Below, piece after piece: positions 46,321 through 56,994 of a DNA stretch of 64,000 nucleotides; the first letter of the stretch is position 1, and each line of letters opens with the position of its first letter. Both the position numbers and the translations under genes were made by a program. A model generated the notes under the pieces. The model was given only the letters and a program-made list of their open reading frames with translations, was not told the DNA's origin and searched no databases. Origin of the DNA: Streptomyces griseoviridis (GTDB taxonomy: Bacteria; Actinomycetota; Actinomycetes; Streptomycetales; Streptomycetaceae); NCBI RefSeq assembly GCF_005222485.1, contig NZ_CP029078.1:620001-684000 (forward strand), written 5' to 3'.

Positions 46321-47138
46321 GTTCTGTCCGCTCCGCCGACAGCGCCGAGTCGCACCCGGTGACGCTGGAGGTCGACCTCGGCGACCTCCACCGTGATCAG
46401 CTGGCCCTCATCGACAAGCTGATCCGGAGTCTCGGTCGGCTCGTCAGTCAGCTCAGAGAGATGCAGGAACCCGACAACGTCAGGGGCAAGCTGCACGAAC
46501 ACGCCAAAGGGAACGATATTGGTGATCGGCCCGGTGAGGATTCGGCCGGCCTGATCCGCGAACCGAATGAGTGGATCTTCCTGCAGAGCCTTCAAGGAGA
46601 GCGTGACCTGTCCGGAGCGCGTCTCGGCGATGATCACCTCAGCGGTGATCCGCTGGCCGGCTCCGACTGTCTCGGAGGGGTGGTTGATCCAGCCCCACGT
46701 CAGGTCCGGCACCCGAATAAAGCCGGTGCACAGGCCCTCGGGTTCGCCGTCGACGTGAACGAAGACCCCGAAGTTGTGAACCTCGGCGACCGTCCCGGTG
46801 ACGACCTGCCCGCGTTCGAGCGCGAGGAGGAAGGACCGCAGGGCCGGGGTCTCGCACGCCCTGGCGGAGAGGTGAAGCTGCCCTTCGCGCCAACGCCCGA
46901 TTTCCTCGGCATCGATCTCCTGGCCGACCTCAAACAGCTCGGATGGATGCTCGATCCGACGCATCGACGCTTCGTGCAGAGGAATCCGACCGATCTCGGT
47001 CGCTTCTCCTTCGGCATCCACGAGCTGCACCAGGACGTCCGCTCCGTCGAATCCGATGACCTTCACCGTTCTCACAACCTCCGGCCGGAGCTGGTTGATC
47101 AAGGACTGCAGGCGAGGGTCAGGGGTTGGCTCGGACAT
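46317..47138 (-). CDS. Triple S1-domain RNA-binding protein
   Basis: A 273-residue protein of three S1 OB-fold repeats: about 22-90 (VVRTVKVIGFDGADVLVQLVD), about 108-180 (GQVVTGTVAEVHNFGVFVHVDGEPEGLCTGFIRVPDL), and about 193-265 (GRILTGPITNIVPFGVFVQLAPDVVGFLHLSEL). No catalytic domain accompanies them. Similar small S1 proteins occur in Streptomyces and are thought to bind RNA or ribosomes. The stop overlaps tniQ tail-to-tail by 4 bp, and the start is about 105 bp inside the right-end repeats, so it is transposon cargo. Confidence 0.82.
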   Translation of the reverse strand: MSEPTPDPRLQSLINQLRPEVVRTVKVIGFDGADVLVQLVDAEGEATEIGRIPLHEASMRRIEHPSELFEVGQEIDAEEIGRWREGQLHLSARACETPALRSFLLALERGQVVTGTVAEVHNFGVFVHVDGEPEGLCTGFIRVPDLTWGWINHPSETVGAGQRITAEVIIAETRSGQVTLSLKALQEDPLIRFADQAGRILTGPITNIVPFGVFVQLAPDVVGFLHLSELTDEPTETPDQLVDEGQLITVEVAEVDLQRHRVRLGAVGGADRT

Positions 47139-47242
47139 GGAGGTGAGCCTAGTCGGGGCCGATCGCAGACAACGGATTCCGTGCTGACACGACAGTTAGC
47201 CTGCTGAGTCACACGGAAGCTTCGTCGCCTGGCCGGCAGCCA

Positions 47243-47287
47243 GTGCCAACTATCCCGCTTTTGTGCCAACTAAAAGGCTTCGTCACA
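47243..47287. repeat. Transposon right end
   Basis: Inverted relative to the left end: GTGCCAACTA at 47243-47252 and 47263-47272 (20 bp apart), then nine bases and terminal GTCACA (47282-47287). Repeats here are much closer than at the left end, an asymmetry also seen in Tn7-like elements. Confidence 0.75.
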
Positions 47288-47293
47288 CGCGCG

Positions 47294-48472
47294 CTATCGC
47301 CGCACCCGGGGCATCCCCAGCCCGATCCACGAGATGATCTCACGCTGGATCTCGTTGTTGCCGCCGCCGAAGGTGAAGATGACGGCCGAGCGGTAGCCGC
47401 GTTCCAGCTCGCCGTGGAGGACCGCGCCCGCCGAGCCGTCCTTCAGGGCGCCGGCCGCGCCGACGATCTCCATCAGCGCCGCGTAGGCGTCCCTGCGGGC
47501 CTCGGAGCCGTACACCTTGACGGCGGAGGCGTCCTGCGGGGTGAGGGTGCCGTCCTGGACGGCGTTGACCATCTGCCAGTTGAGGAGCTTGAGGGCGTCG
47601 AGGCGGGTGTGGGTGCGGGCCAGCAGCCTGCGCACCCAGGGCAGGTCGACGACCCTGCGGCCGTCGGCGAGCTTGGTCTCCCTGGCCCAGCGCTGGACGT
47701 CGTGCAGGGCGCGGATCGCCATGGTGCCGTGCGCGGCGAGGGTGACGCGCTCGTGGTTGAGCTGGTTGGTGATCAGCCGCCAGCCCTGGTTCTCGGCGCC
47801 GACCCGGCGGGAGACGGGGACCCGGATGTTCTCGTAGTAGCTGGCGGTGGTGTCGTGCGAGGCGAGGGTGTTGATGAGGGTGCAGGAGTAGCCGGGGTCG
47901 GAGGTCGGCACCAGCAGCATGGTGATGCCCCGGTGGGGCGGCGCCTCGGGGTCGGTGCGGGTGGCGAGCCAGACCCAGTCGGCGGTGTCCCCGTTGGTGG
48001 TCCAGATCTTCTGGCCGTTGACGACGTAGGTGTCGCCGTCGCGGACCGCGCGGGTGGTGAGGGCGGCCAGGTCGGTGCCGGCGGCGGGCTCGCTGTAGCC
48101 GATCGCGAAGTCGATCTCACCGGAGAGGACCCGCGGCAGGAAGTACTCCTTCTGCTCGTCGGTGCCGAACCGCATGATCGTCGGGCCGACGGTGTTCAGC
48201 GCCATCAGCGGCAGCGGGACGCCGGCCTGGGCGGCCTCGTCGAAGAAGATGAACTGCTCCATCGCCGTCAGTCCGCGGCCGCCGTACTCCTCGGGCCAGC
48301 CGACGCCGAGCCAGCCGTCGCTGCCCAGCCTGCGGATGGTCTCCCGGTAGAAGCGCTTCTGGCCGAGCGCGTCGCGGAAGCGGGCGTCGGGGTCGTCGGG
48401 CACCAGATCGGCGAAGTAGGCGCGCAGTTCGGTGCGCAGCCGCTGCTGCTCGGGCGTGTGGTCGAGATGCAC
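47294..48472 (-). CDS. Acyl-CoA dehydrogenase
   Basis: A 392-residue FAD enzyme for alpha,beta-dehydrogenation of acyl-CoA. N-terminal HTPEQQRLRTELRAYFADL; FAD/substrate block FAIGYSEPAAGTDLAALTTRA (about 120-140); WTTNGDTADWVWLATRT; C-terminal GGGNNEIQREIISWIGLGMPRVRR. The GTG start (VHLDHTPEQQ) has GGAGGC upstream; the frame to 48604 is longer but adds only unconserved residues. A KstR-like palindrome lies 44-57 bp upstream of the start. The transposon sits immediately beyond the stop codon, leaving the coding sequence whole. The length and terminus resemble FadE-type enzymes of steroid/branched-chain pathways. Confidence 0.9.
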   Translation of the reverse strand: MHLDHTPEQQRLRTELRAYFADLVPDDPDARFRDALGQKRFYRETIRRLGSDGWLGVGWPEEYGGRGLTAMEQFIFFDEAAQAGVPLPLMALNTVGPTIMRFGTDEQKEYFLPRVLSGEIDFAIGYSEPAAGTDLAALTTRAVRDGDTYVVNGQKIWTTNGDTADWVWLATRTDPEAPPHRGITMLLVPTSDPGYSCTLINTLASHDTTASYYENIRVPVSRRVGAENQGWRLITNQLNHERVTLAAHGTMAIRALHDVQRWARETKLADGRRVVDLPWVRRLLARTHTRLDALKLLNWQMVNAVQDGTLTPQDASAVKVYGSEARRDAYAALMEIVGAAGALKDGSAGAVLHGELERGYRSAVIFTFGGGNNEIQREIISWIGLGMPRVRR

Positions 48473-48515
48473 GGCGCCTCCAGGCTCCCGGGAGCGGTCC
48501 TGACGGCGCACACCG

Positions 48516-48529
48516 TAGAACGTGTTCCA
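48516..48529. promoter_or_regulatory. KstR-like operator upstream of the acyl-CoA dehydrogenase
   Basis: TAGAACGTGTTCCA matches TNNAACNNGTTNNA exactly. That is the pattern bound by TetR-family repressors of the KstR type, which control lipid and steroid catabolism in actinobacteria. It lies 44 bp upstream of the start. Binding is inferred. Confidence 0.6.
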
Positions 48530-48604
48530 GAAATTGGGAATGCCGATGCGGCGGCGCGGCCCGCTTAGAGTGGCCCGACCACGGACGGGAGGCGGAGCGC
48601 CCAC

Positions 48605-49183
48605 ATGACGACCCGGTTGACGTTGATCACGCCCGCGATCAGTGCGGCCCTGCGGGAGGCGCGGTTCGACGACGGCCGCTGCCCGCTCGATCCGGCGGGC
48701 GCGCGAGCGGCCCGCGCGGCGGCCGGCACCCTGCCCGCGGCGGACCGGGTCCTGGCCTCACCAGGCGCGCGCTGCCGCGAGACGGCCGAGGCGCTCGGCC
48801 TCGACGCCGTGCCCGTACCGGAGTTGGCGGGATGCGACGCGGGGCGTTGGCGCGGTCTGACGCTGGCCGAGGTGACCGAGCGGGAACCGGCGGAGCTGGC
48901 CCGCTGGCTGACGGACCCTCAGCAGGCGCCGCACGGCGGGGAGTCGGTGCGGGCGCTGTGCGACCGGGTGGCGCGTTGGCTGGAGTCCGCCGCGCGGGAG
49001 GCGGGCCGGGTCGTCGCCGTGGTGGAGCCTGACGTGGCGAGGGCGGCGATCGTACGGGCCTTGGGGGCACCGGAGTCGGCGTTCTGGCGCGCCGACGTCG
49101 CACCGCTGGCGGCCGTGGAACTCTCCGGCAGGGCCGGGCGCTGGAACGTCCGGATGGGCCGCCCCCTGGACGGATCACCTTGA
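48605..49183 (+). CDS. Histidine-phosphatase-fold protein lacking catalytic residues
   Basis: A 192-residue phosphoglycerate-mutase-like protein. The fold pattern is visible (LPAADRVLASPGARCRETAEALGLDAV; CDAGRWRGLTLAEVTEREPAELARWLTDP; HGGESVRALCDRVARWL). The N-terminal RHG motif is replaced (LTLITPAISAALREARF) and the second histidine region reads VVEPDVARAAIV instead of VTHGxVIR. Both catalytic histidines are therefore absent and the protein is probably not a phosphatase. Start ATG at 48605 is divergent from the acyl-CoA dehydrogenase. Confidence 0.78.
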   Translation: MTTRLTLITPAISAALREARFDDGRCPLDPAGARAARAAAGTLPAADRVLASPGARCRETAEALGLDAVPVPELAGCDAGRWRGLTLAEVTEREPAELARWLTDPQQAPHGGESVRALCDRVARWLESAAREAGRVVAVVEPDVARAAIVRALGAPESAFWRADVAPLAAVELSGRAGRWNVRMGRPLDGSP

Positions 49184-49551
49184 GCACGACGGCCACCGCG
49201 ACCGCTGCGGCTACGGCGGCCACCTCTCGGGGTCGGCCGGGTCCGCTCGGCGCGGCCTCGGCCACCGCCCGACAGCCGCGAGGGGTCGGCCGGGTGCGTC
49301 CGGAGCCGCTTCCCCTCGGCCGCGTCCGGGGCTACTTCCCCTCAGACGGCGCGAGACGACCCGATCCGCCTCGGCCGTCGAACGGCTATCCCCTTGTCCG
49401 CCCTCACGCCGAGACGGTCCGGTCCGTTCCACCCGCCGCGAGCCGATCGCGGTTCACGCGGGCCGCCGCGAGACGGCCCGGTCCGTCCTGCCGGTCCCCG
49501 CACAGCTGCCGACCCGTGCTGACACGTGAAGTGACGTGACATCACCTCGCG
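49184..49551. other. 368-bp gap without a gene
   Basis: Low-complexity, CGGCC-rich sequence with no supported coding frame. At its right end GTGA and TCAC words pile up (about 49526-49556), giving weak hairpins just after the stop codon of the Cys-rich gene, possibly its terminator. Confidence 0.5.
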
Positions 49552-49932
49552 TCACATCACGGTCAGCAGGGCGCCGAAGTCGGCGCACGCCTGGGCGCAG
49601 GCGCGGCACGCCTGGGCGGCCTTCGTGGCACCCGGCTGTCCGTCGAGGATCTCCGCCGTCTCCAGGCAGACGCTCCTGCACCACTCCAACTGCACCCGCG
49701 TCCCTGCCTCGTCGAGACTGTTCTGCTCGGACAGCACCACACAGGTCGCGTCGCACACCTCGGCGCACATGACCCCCTTGCGGCGCACCCGTTCCTGCTC
49801 GCCGTTGCCCTCCGGGCCGAGCAGCCCGGCGCGCACGGCGCACGCCCGAGCGCAGTCGCTGCACGCCTGCGCGCAGCCGAAGCGGTCTTCCAGGTACCGG
49901 AACAGCTCCTGCTGGGATGTCGACGAGGTCAC
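49552..49932 (-). CDS. Cys-rich four-helix-bundle copper-binding protein (DUF326)
   Basis: A 126-residue protein with repeated cysteine helices: GCAQACSDCARAC, MCAEVCDATC, EWCRSVCLE and ACRACAQAC. This is the DUF326/ferredoxin-like pattern of small four-helix-bundle proteins, some of which (Csp family) store Cu(I) inside the bundle. The start is GTG at 49932. No copper exporter or sensor gene is adjacent, so the metal role is inferred from the family. Confidence 0.83.
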   Translation of the reverse strand: MTSSTSQQELFRYLEDRFGCAQACSDCARACAVRAGLLGPEGNGEQERVRRKGVMCAEVCDATCVVLSEQNSLDEAGTRVQLEWCRSVCLETAEILDGQPGATKAAQACRACAQACADFGALLTVM

Positions 49933-49994
49933 GGTCTCCGGGTTGCCGCACCGGGGCGCGCCAAACCACGGGAGCGGGCCGGGTACGGAACGCC

Positions 49995-50042
49995 GGTGCG
50001 GAAGGCGGGTACGAGAGGTGGGTGCGGAAGGCGGGTACGAGA
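49995..50042. repeat. 22-bp direct repeat, two copies, with degenerate third
   Basis: Identical 22-bp copies occur at 49995-50016 and 50021-50042 (core GGTGCGGAAGGCGGGTACG), followed by degenerate GGTACGAGATGCGGGTGCG. They lie between the Cys-rich gene start and the UvrA-like gene stop; no gene is seen there. Confidence 0.85.
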
Positions 50043-50163
50043 TACCGGTACGAGATGCGGGTGCGACAGCCGCGCTCGGCCCCTGACCCGCACCAGCGGA
50101 CCGTCGGCCCAGCCCTGCCCCGCCCGCCCCAGCCCAGCTCGGCCCCCGCCCTGACCCCGCCCC

Positions 50164-52551
<2,388 letters not shown>

Positions 52552-52607
52552 GGTGTCTCCATCGGTCGGGCGGAACGATTCTCTGGTCCGGCGGTGGGGC
52601 GGACGGC

Positions 52608-53018
52608 TCAGGAGCGTTCCTGGAGGCGGATCAGATTGCCCGCCGGGTCGCGGAAGGCGCAGTCGCGCACCCCGTAGGGCTGGTCGGTGGGTTCCTGCAC
52701 GACGTCGGCGCCGCGGGCCGCGAGCAGGTCGAAGGCGGCGTCGATGTCGTCGGTGGCCAAGAGGACCATGGCGAAGGTGCCTTTGGCCATCATCTCGACG
52801 ATGGTCCTGCGCTCCTCGTCGGTGAGGCCGGGGTCGGCGATCGCCGGATGCAGGACGATGGACGTCTCCGGGCGGCCCGGCGGGCCGACGGTGAGCCAGC
52901 GCATGCCGGCGTGCCCGGCGTCGCCGCGGACCTCGAAGCCGAGGACGTCCCGGTAGAAGACGAGGGCCGCCTCCGGTCCGTCGTGCGGCAGGAAGCTCGC
53001 GTGGATGCTGATGTCCAT
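52608..53018 (-). CDS. VOC family (glyoxalase/bleomycin-resistance fold) protein
   Basis: A 136-residue single-domain vicinal-oxygen-chelate protein: ISIHASFLPHDGPEAALVFYRDVLGFEVRGD at the start and YGVRDCAFRDPAGNLIRLQE at the end. VOC motifs for metal ligands are only partly obvious (His5 and the final Glu). The ATG at 53018 is preferred over a longer frame that lacks a domain. It lies 56 bp after the UvrA-like start on the same strand and could be transcribed ahead of it. The substrate is unknown. Confidence 0.82.
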   Translation of the reverse strand: MDISIHASFLPHDGPEAALVFYRDVLGFEVRGDAGHAGMRWLTVGPPGRPETSIVLHPAIADPGLTDEERRTIVEMMAKGTFAMVLLATDDIDAAFDLLAARGADVVQEPTDQPYGVRDCAFRDPAGNLIRLQERS

Positions 53019-53223
53019 GCCCGCCACGCTAACCGGGCCCACCGGCCGCGCGCTTCTCGGATCCTGACCGTTCGGCGCCGGGCGCCCCCGCACCGGGCGG
53101 CGACGCGGGGGGCGCCAGGCATTCTCGCGCGACACGGCATCCGGGTCAGGCGGCGCCGTCGCCGGGAGGAAGGCCGCACCTTATGAGAGAGCCGGCGGAC
53201 GGCGGCCTGGAGCGCTGACCGCG

Positions 53224-54132
53224 TCACAGCGGCAGTTCGGCCAGCAGTGGCCGATGGTCCGATATCCCGGTGCGCGGCGCGCACACCGCGCCGACCGCCG
53301 CCTCGCCGACGCCCGCGGCGAGGAGGTGGTCGAACTGCACGGCTGGCCGGTGGGCGGGGTAGGTCGGGGTCCGGGCGAGATCGGCCCATTCGCCGCCGAG
53401 CGGCCCGTTGAGGACCGCTCTCGGCAGCGGGCCGACCAGGTTGCAGTCCCCGAGCAGCAGCCACGGCCTGGGCAGGTCGACGATCCACCGCCGGACGGCG
53501 CGCAGTTGGCGCGCGTTCCAGCCGGGCACGAAGGACAGGTGCAGCGCCACGGCGGTGAACGCCCCGCGCTCGCCCTCCACCACGGCCGCGACGGCCGCCC
53601 GCGCCTGGTCCCGGCTCAGCACGAGGCCGGCCCGCCCGGCGACCCGCAGCGGCAGCGGCACCGGGGCGGGCGCCAGGCGCAGCACCCGCCAGGCGCGCAC
53701 CGGACGCCGGGACAGTAGGGCGATCCCGAGCGAGGGCGCGGCGCCGGCGGCCCCCGCGACGTCACCGGGCCCGTAGAGGCGGGCGCCGGGCACCTCGGGG
53801 TCAGGCACCCAGCCCCGCCCCGGTACGGTCCGGCCGTGGACGGCGGAGGCGTACCGCCAGTCGACGGCGTCCATCGCGGCGGCGGCCACGGCCGCCTGAT
53901 CGACCAGCCCTGACCGGTCCTGGTAGCGGTCCACCTCCTGGAGGGCGAGCAGATCGGCGTCGAGGGCGGCGACTGCGGTGGCGAGCGGCGCCCGGGGGTC
54001 ACCGGGGGCGAACGGGACGGGCCGGCCGTCGCCGCGCAGGGCGCGCCCGTGGAGCACGTTGAACGTCCCGCACCGCATCCCCGGTGCCCTCGCCTGCGGC
54101 CCCGCGTCACCCTCGTGCGTCACATCCGTCAC
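53224..54132 (-). CDS. Endonuclease/exonuclease/phosphatase-family protein
   Basis: A protein of about 302 residues with the EEP fold: MRCGTFNVLHGRAL, LLALQEVDRYQDR, GIALLSRRPV, FTAVALHLSFVPGWNARQLRAV, LLGDCNLVGP and GISDHRPLLAEL. All metal and catalytic motifs (Asn, Glu, Asp/Asn, Asp-His) are present, so it should be an active Mg-dependent hydrolase of DNA, phosphoinositide or a nucleotide. The GTG at 54132 is used here. An ATG at 54078 directly before the first conserved strand is a good alternative that would give 284 residues. Confidence 0.8.
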   Translation of the reverse strand: MTDVTHEGDAGPQARAPGMRCGTFNVLHGRALRGDGRPVPFAPGDPRAPLATAVAALDADLLALQEVDRYQDRSGLVDQAAVAAAAMDAVDWRYASAVHGRTVPGRGWVPDPEVPGARLYGPGDVAGAAGAAPSLGIALLSRRPVRAWRVLRLAPAPVPLPLRVAGRAGLVLSRDQARAAVAAVVEGERGAFTAVALHLSFVPGWNARQLRAVRRWIVDLPRPWLLLGDCNLVGPLPRAVLNGPLGGEWADLARTPTYPAHRPAVQFDHLLAAGVGEAAVGAVCAPRTGISDHRPLLAELPL

Positions 54133-54293
54133 AGGGGGAAGGCTAGGGCCTGTCGTCCCGGTCGCGGGGCGGCGGGCGGGGCGGGCCGCGCACGGGCGGT
54201 CGCCCGGTGCGGGGACGCGGTCGTCCGCTCCGCGGGCGCCGTCCTTATGATCGATGTCGTGACGGTACGGATCAGGAGCGAAGGTGACCGACG

Positions 54294-54704
54294 GTGTTCT
54301 CGGTGAAGGTCCGGCCGATGGCACGGGCCACCGTGTTCGCGCTGCGCGGTGAGCTGGACCACCACAGCGCGGTGCAGTTGGCGGAGGCGGCGGACGCGGC
54401 GCTCGCCGGGCCGCGCCTCCAGCCGCTGCTGGTGATCGACTGCGCCGACCTCGACTTCTGCGACTCCACCGGCATCAGCACCCTGGTGACGATCCACCAG
54501 CGGCTGTCCGCGCGCGGCGGCGTGCTGCGGCTGGCGGCCGTTCCCGGTTCGGTGGCCCGGGTCTTCGGTTTGACCGGACTCGACCAGGCCATCGGCGTCT
54601 TCGCGACGGCCCAACGGGCACTCGCCGACACGCTGCACCCCCCGACCGGGGACATTCCGTCCTCGGCACCCGCGGCACGTGAGAGGCAGGTGGAAGGACG
54701 ATGA
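54294..54704 (+). CDS. STAS-domain anti-anti-sigma factor
   Basis: A 136-residue SpoIIAA/RsbV-like antagonist: FALRGELDHHSAVQLAEAAD, then LLVIDCADLDFCDSTGISTLVTIHQRL, where Ser in DSTG is the normal phosphorylation site. It would bind an RsbW-type anti-sigma kinase when unphosphorylated. The GTG start has GAAGG at a suitable distance. Its stop overlaps the ATG of the next gene, a SpoIIE-type phosphatase, by 4 bp, so the pair probably form one switch. Confidence 0.88.
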   Translation: MFSVKVRPMARATVFALRGELDHHSAVQLAEAADAALAGPRLQPLLVIDCADLDFCDSTGISTLVTIHQRLSARGGVLRLAAVPGSVARVFGLTGLDQAIGVFATAQRALADTLHPPTGDIPSSAPAARERQVEGR

Positions 54705-56917
54705 CCGTCGTTCCTGGGCAGCATCCTCACCGGCCCGTCGAGTCCGGCACCGGCCCGGCCGAGGCGGAGCTGGACATCCGGTCCCTGTTCGGCCAGTCGA
54801 CGGCCGTGTTCGCGTCCCTGGCCGGGCCCGCGCACCTGGTGGAGGCCGCCAACCCGGCGTTCTTCACCGCGATCGGCGGCGGCGACCGGGTCCGCACGGG
54901 CGTACCGCTCGCGGATCTCGTGCCCGAACTGGCCGGTCATGAGCTGATGACGCTGCTCGACGCGGCGTTCCGCACCGGCAGGACGCACACCGGACGCGAC
55001 GCCCGGGTCCTGCTCGGCACCCCTCCCGCCGTCCGGGAGGCGTTCTTCGACTTCACCTACGAACCCCGGTTCGACGCCGGCGGCAACGTCACCGGCGTAC
55101 GCGTCATCGGCGTGGAGACCACCCAGGTCAAGCACGCCCAGCGGCTCACCGCCGAACACCGCGCGCTGCTGGAGCAGATCGCCCGCCAGGCACCGCTCGA
55201 CCAGGTGCTGGACGGCATGGTCCGGGTCATCGAGGAACTCGCGCCCTACGAGATCCTCGCCTCCGTGCTGCTCGCCGACAGCGACGGACGGCATCTGCGG
55301 CACGGCGCGGCGCCGAGCCTGCCGTCCTTCTACAACCAGGCCATCGACGGCATCGCGGCGGGCGAGGGCGTCGGCTCGTGCGGCACGGCGGCGCACCGCA
55401 GACAGATGGTCATCGTCGACGACATCGCCACCGACCCCTTCTGGGACGACTTCCGCGAGCTGGCCGACCGGGCCGGGTTGGCGGCCTGCTGGTCCACGCC
55501 GATCCTGGCGCGGGACGGGTCGCTGCTCGGCACCTTCGCCATGTACCACCGGGTCCCGCGCACCCCGCAGGAGTCCGACCTCGCCCTGTCCCGGGTCTTC
55601 GCCGACACGGCCGCCCTCGCCGTCGAACGCCACCAGGCCGAGCGGGCGAGGCTCGCCGCGGAGGCGAAGGAGGCGGCCGCCCGCAAGGACCTCGCGTTCC
55701 TGCTCAGGGCCAGTACGGCGCTCTCCTCCGACCTCGACCACACCCAGACTCTGCGGCGGCTGGCCACCGCGTGCGTGCCCGCCCTCGCCCCGCTCAGCGC
55801 CGTCGACATCGTGGAGGCGGGCCGGGTCCGCCGGGTCGCCACCGCCGCGCCCACCCGGGACGAGGAGACCCTGCTCGCCTCGCACATCCCGCTGTACGAC
55901 GCCGACGACGACGCGGTCGCGCGGGTCCTCGCCTCCGGTCTGAGCGAGGTGGCCCGCCGCACGCCCACCGGCCCAGGGCCGTGGCACGACCTCGGGGTCA
56001 CCGGATACCTGTGCCTGCCGCTGCTGGACCGCGGTCGCGCCTTCGGCACGCTGACCCTGCTCTCCACCGGCGAGCACGTCTTCGACGGCCACGCCGTCGC
56101 CCTGGCCGAGGAACTCGCCCGCCGCGCGGCCCTCGCCGTGCTCAACGCCCGCCAGTACACGCAGCGGGTCGCCCTGGCCCGCGACCTCCAGGCCGGGCTG
56201 CTGCTGCCCCGGGTGCCCGAGCTGCCCGGCGCCGAGGCGGCCGTCCACTACCACCCGGCGGGCGAGGGCCTCGACATCGGCGGCGACTTCTACGACGTCT
56301 TCCCGCTCCGGGACGGCGGCTGGGCGTTCATGCTCGGCGACGTCTGCGGGCGCGGCGCGATCGCGGCCACCACCACGGCCCTGGTCCGCCACACCGCCCG
56401 CGCCGTCGCGCCGCTGCTGCCGGGCCCCGAGGCCGTCGTGCACGCCGTCAACCAGGCCCTCCTGGACCGGCCCCAGGACCACGGAACCGGGTTCGTCACC
56501 CTCGTCTACGGCCATCTCACCCCGGTGGACTCCGGCGGCCTCGACATCGACCTCGTCCGGGCCGGGCACACCCTTCCCCTGCTCATCGACGGAGCCGGCC
56601 CGGTGCGGCCCGTCGAACTGGACGGCGCCCTGCTCGGCATCGCCGCCGACCCGCACCTGCCCACCCGGCGGCTGCGGCTCGCGCCGTCGGAGAGCCTGCT
56701 CCTGTACACCGACGGCATCATCGAGGCCCGCGACGGAGGCCGCGACCAGTTCGGCGAGGAACGCCTCGCGGCGGCCCTGGACGCCGGAATCGGCACCGGA
56801 CACACCGCGCGGGACGTCATCGCCGTCCTCACCGAGGCGGTACGGGAGTTCACCCTCGGCACAGAGGTCGACGACGACCAGGCGGCCCTGGTCCTCACGG
56901 CGACCCCAACGGCATGA
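54701..56917 (+). CDS. PAS-GAF SpoIIE/PP2C-type phosphatase
   Basis: A 738-residue cytosolic sensor phosphatase. A PAS-like domain (about 25-135) precedes two GAF-like domains: about 160-315 (LDQVLDGMVRVIEELAP, then GIAAGEGVGSCGTAAHRRQMVIVDDI, then CWSTPILARDGSLLGTFAMYH) and about 330-480. The PP2C domain (about 500-735) has HYHPAGEGLDIGGDFYDVFPL, GDVCGRGAIAATTTALVRHT, RAGHTLPLLI, LLLYTDGIIEARD and DDDQAALVL with intact metal aspartates. The linked STAS protein is the likely substrate. The 4-bp ATGA overlap indicates coupled translation. Confidence 0.92.
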   Translation: MTVVPGQHPHRPVESGTGPAEAELDIRSLFGQSTAVFASLAGPAHLVEAANPAFFTAIGGGDRVRTGVPLADLVPELAGHELMTLLDAAFRTGRTHTGRDARVLLGTPPAVREAFFDFTYEPRFDAGGNVTGVRVIGVETTQVKHAQRLTAEHRALLEQIARQAPLDQVLDGMVRVIEELAPYEILASVLLADSDGRHLRHGAAPSLPSFYNQAIDGIAAGEGVGSCGTAAHRRQMVIVDDIATDPFWDDFRELADRAGLAACWSTPILARDGSLLGTFAMYHRVPRTPQESDLALSRVFADTAALAVERHQAERARLAAEAKEAAARKDLAFLLRASTALSSDLDHTQTLRRLATACVPALAPLSAVDIVEAGRVRRVATAAPTRDEETLLASHIPLYDADDDAVARVLASGLSEVARRTPTGPGPWHDLGVTGYLCLPLLDRGRAFGTLTLLSTGEHVFDGHAVALAEELARRAALAVLNARQYTQRVALARDLQAGLLLPRVPELPGAEAAVHYHPAGEGLDIGGDFYDVFPLRDGGWAFMLGDVCGRGAIAATTTALVRHTARAVAPLLPGPEAVVHAVNQALLDRPQDHGTGFVTLVYGHLTPVDSGGLDIDLVRAGHTLPLLIDGAGPVRPVELDGALLGIAADPHLPTRRLRLAPSESLLLYTDGIIEARDGGRDQFGEERLAAALDAGIGTGHTARDVIAVLTEAVREFTLGTEVDDDQAALVLTATPTA

Positions 56918-56994
56918 GGTGAGCCGGGCGCGCCCCGCGCTCCGGGGACTCCGCGGGTAGGCTCCTCGGGTTCTTGGGCGAGAGGAGCTGCTGA

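Larger units (their letters stand above)
37341..47287. mobile_element. Degenerate Tn7/Tn5053-like transposon carrying defence-like cargo
   Basis: Both ends read TGTGAC-N9-TAGTTGGCAC inward, with identical spacing, and each end has a second TAGTTGGCAC further in. CGCGCG flanks both ends (37335-37340 and 47288-47293). Genes for TniQ and a C-terminal fragment of a TniB-like ATPase lie near the right end, but no transposase gene is seen, so it is probably immobile. The internal genes have visibly less G/C at third positions than the flanking chromosome. The right end is 6 bp beyond the acyl-CoA dehydrogenase stop codon. The exact target duplication cannot be set because the flanks are alternating C and G. 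Confidence 0.8.

Noticed and set aside
37341..47287. CRISPR-associated transposon
   Set aside because: No CRISPR repeats or cas genes are visible; tniQ here belongs to an ordinary Tn7/Tn5053-like element.
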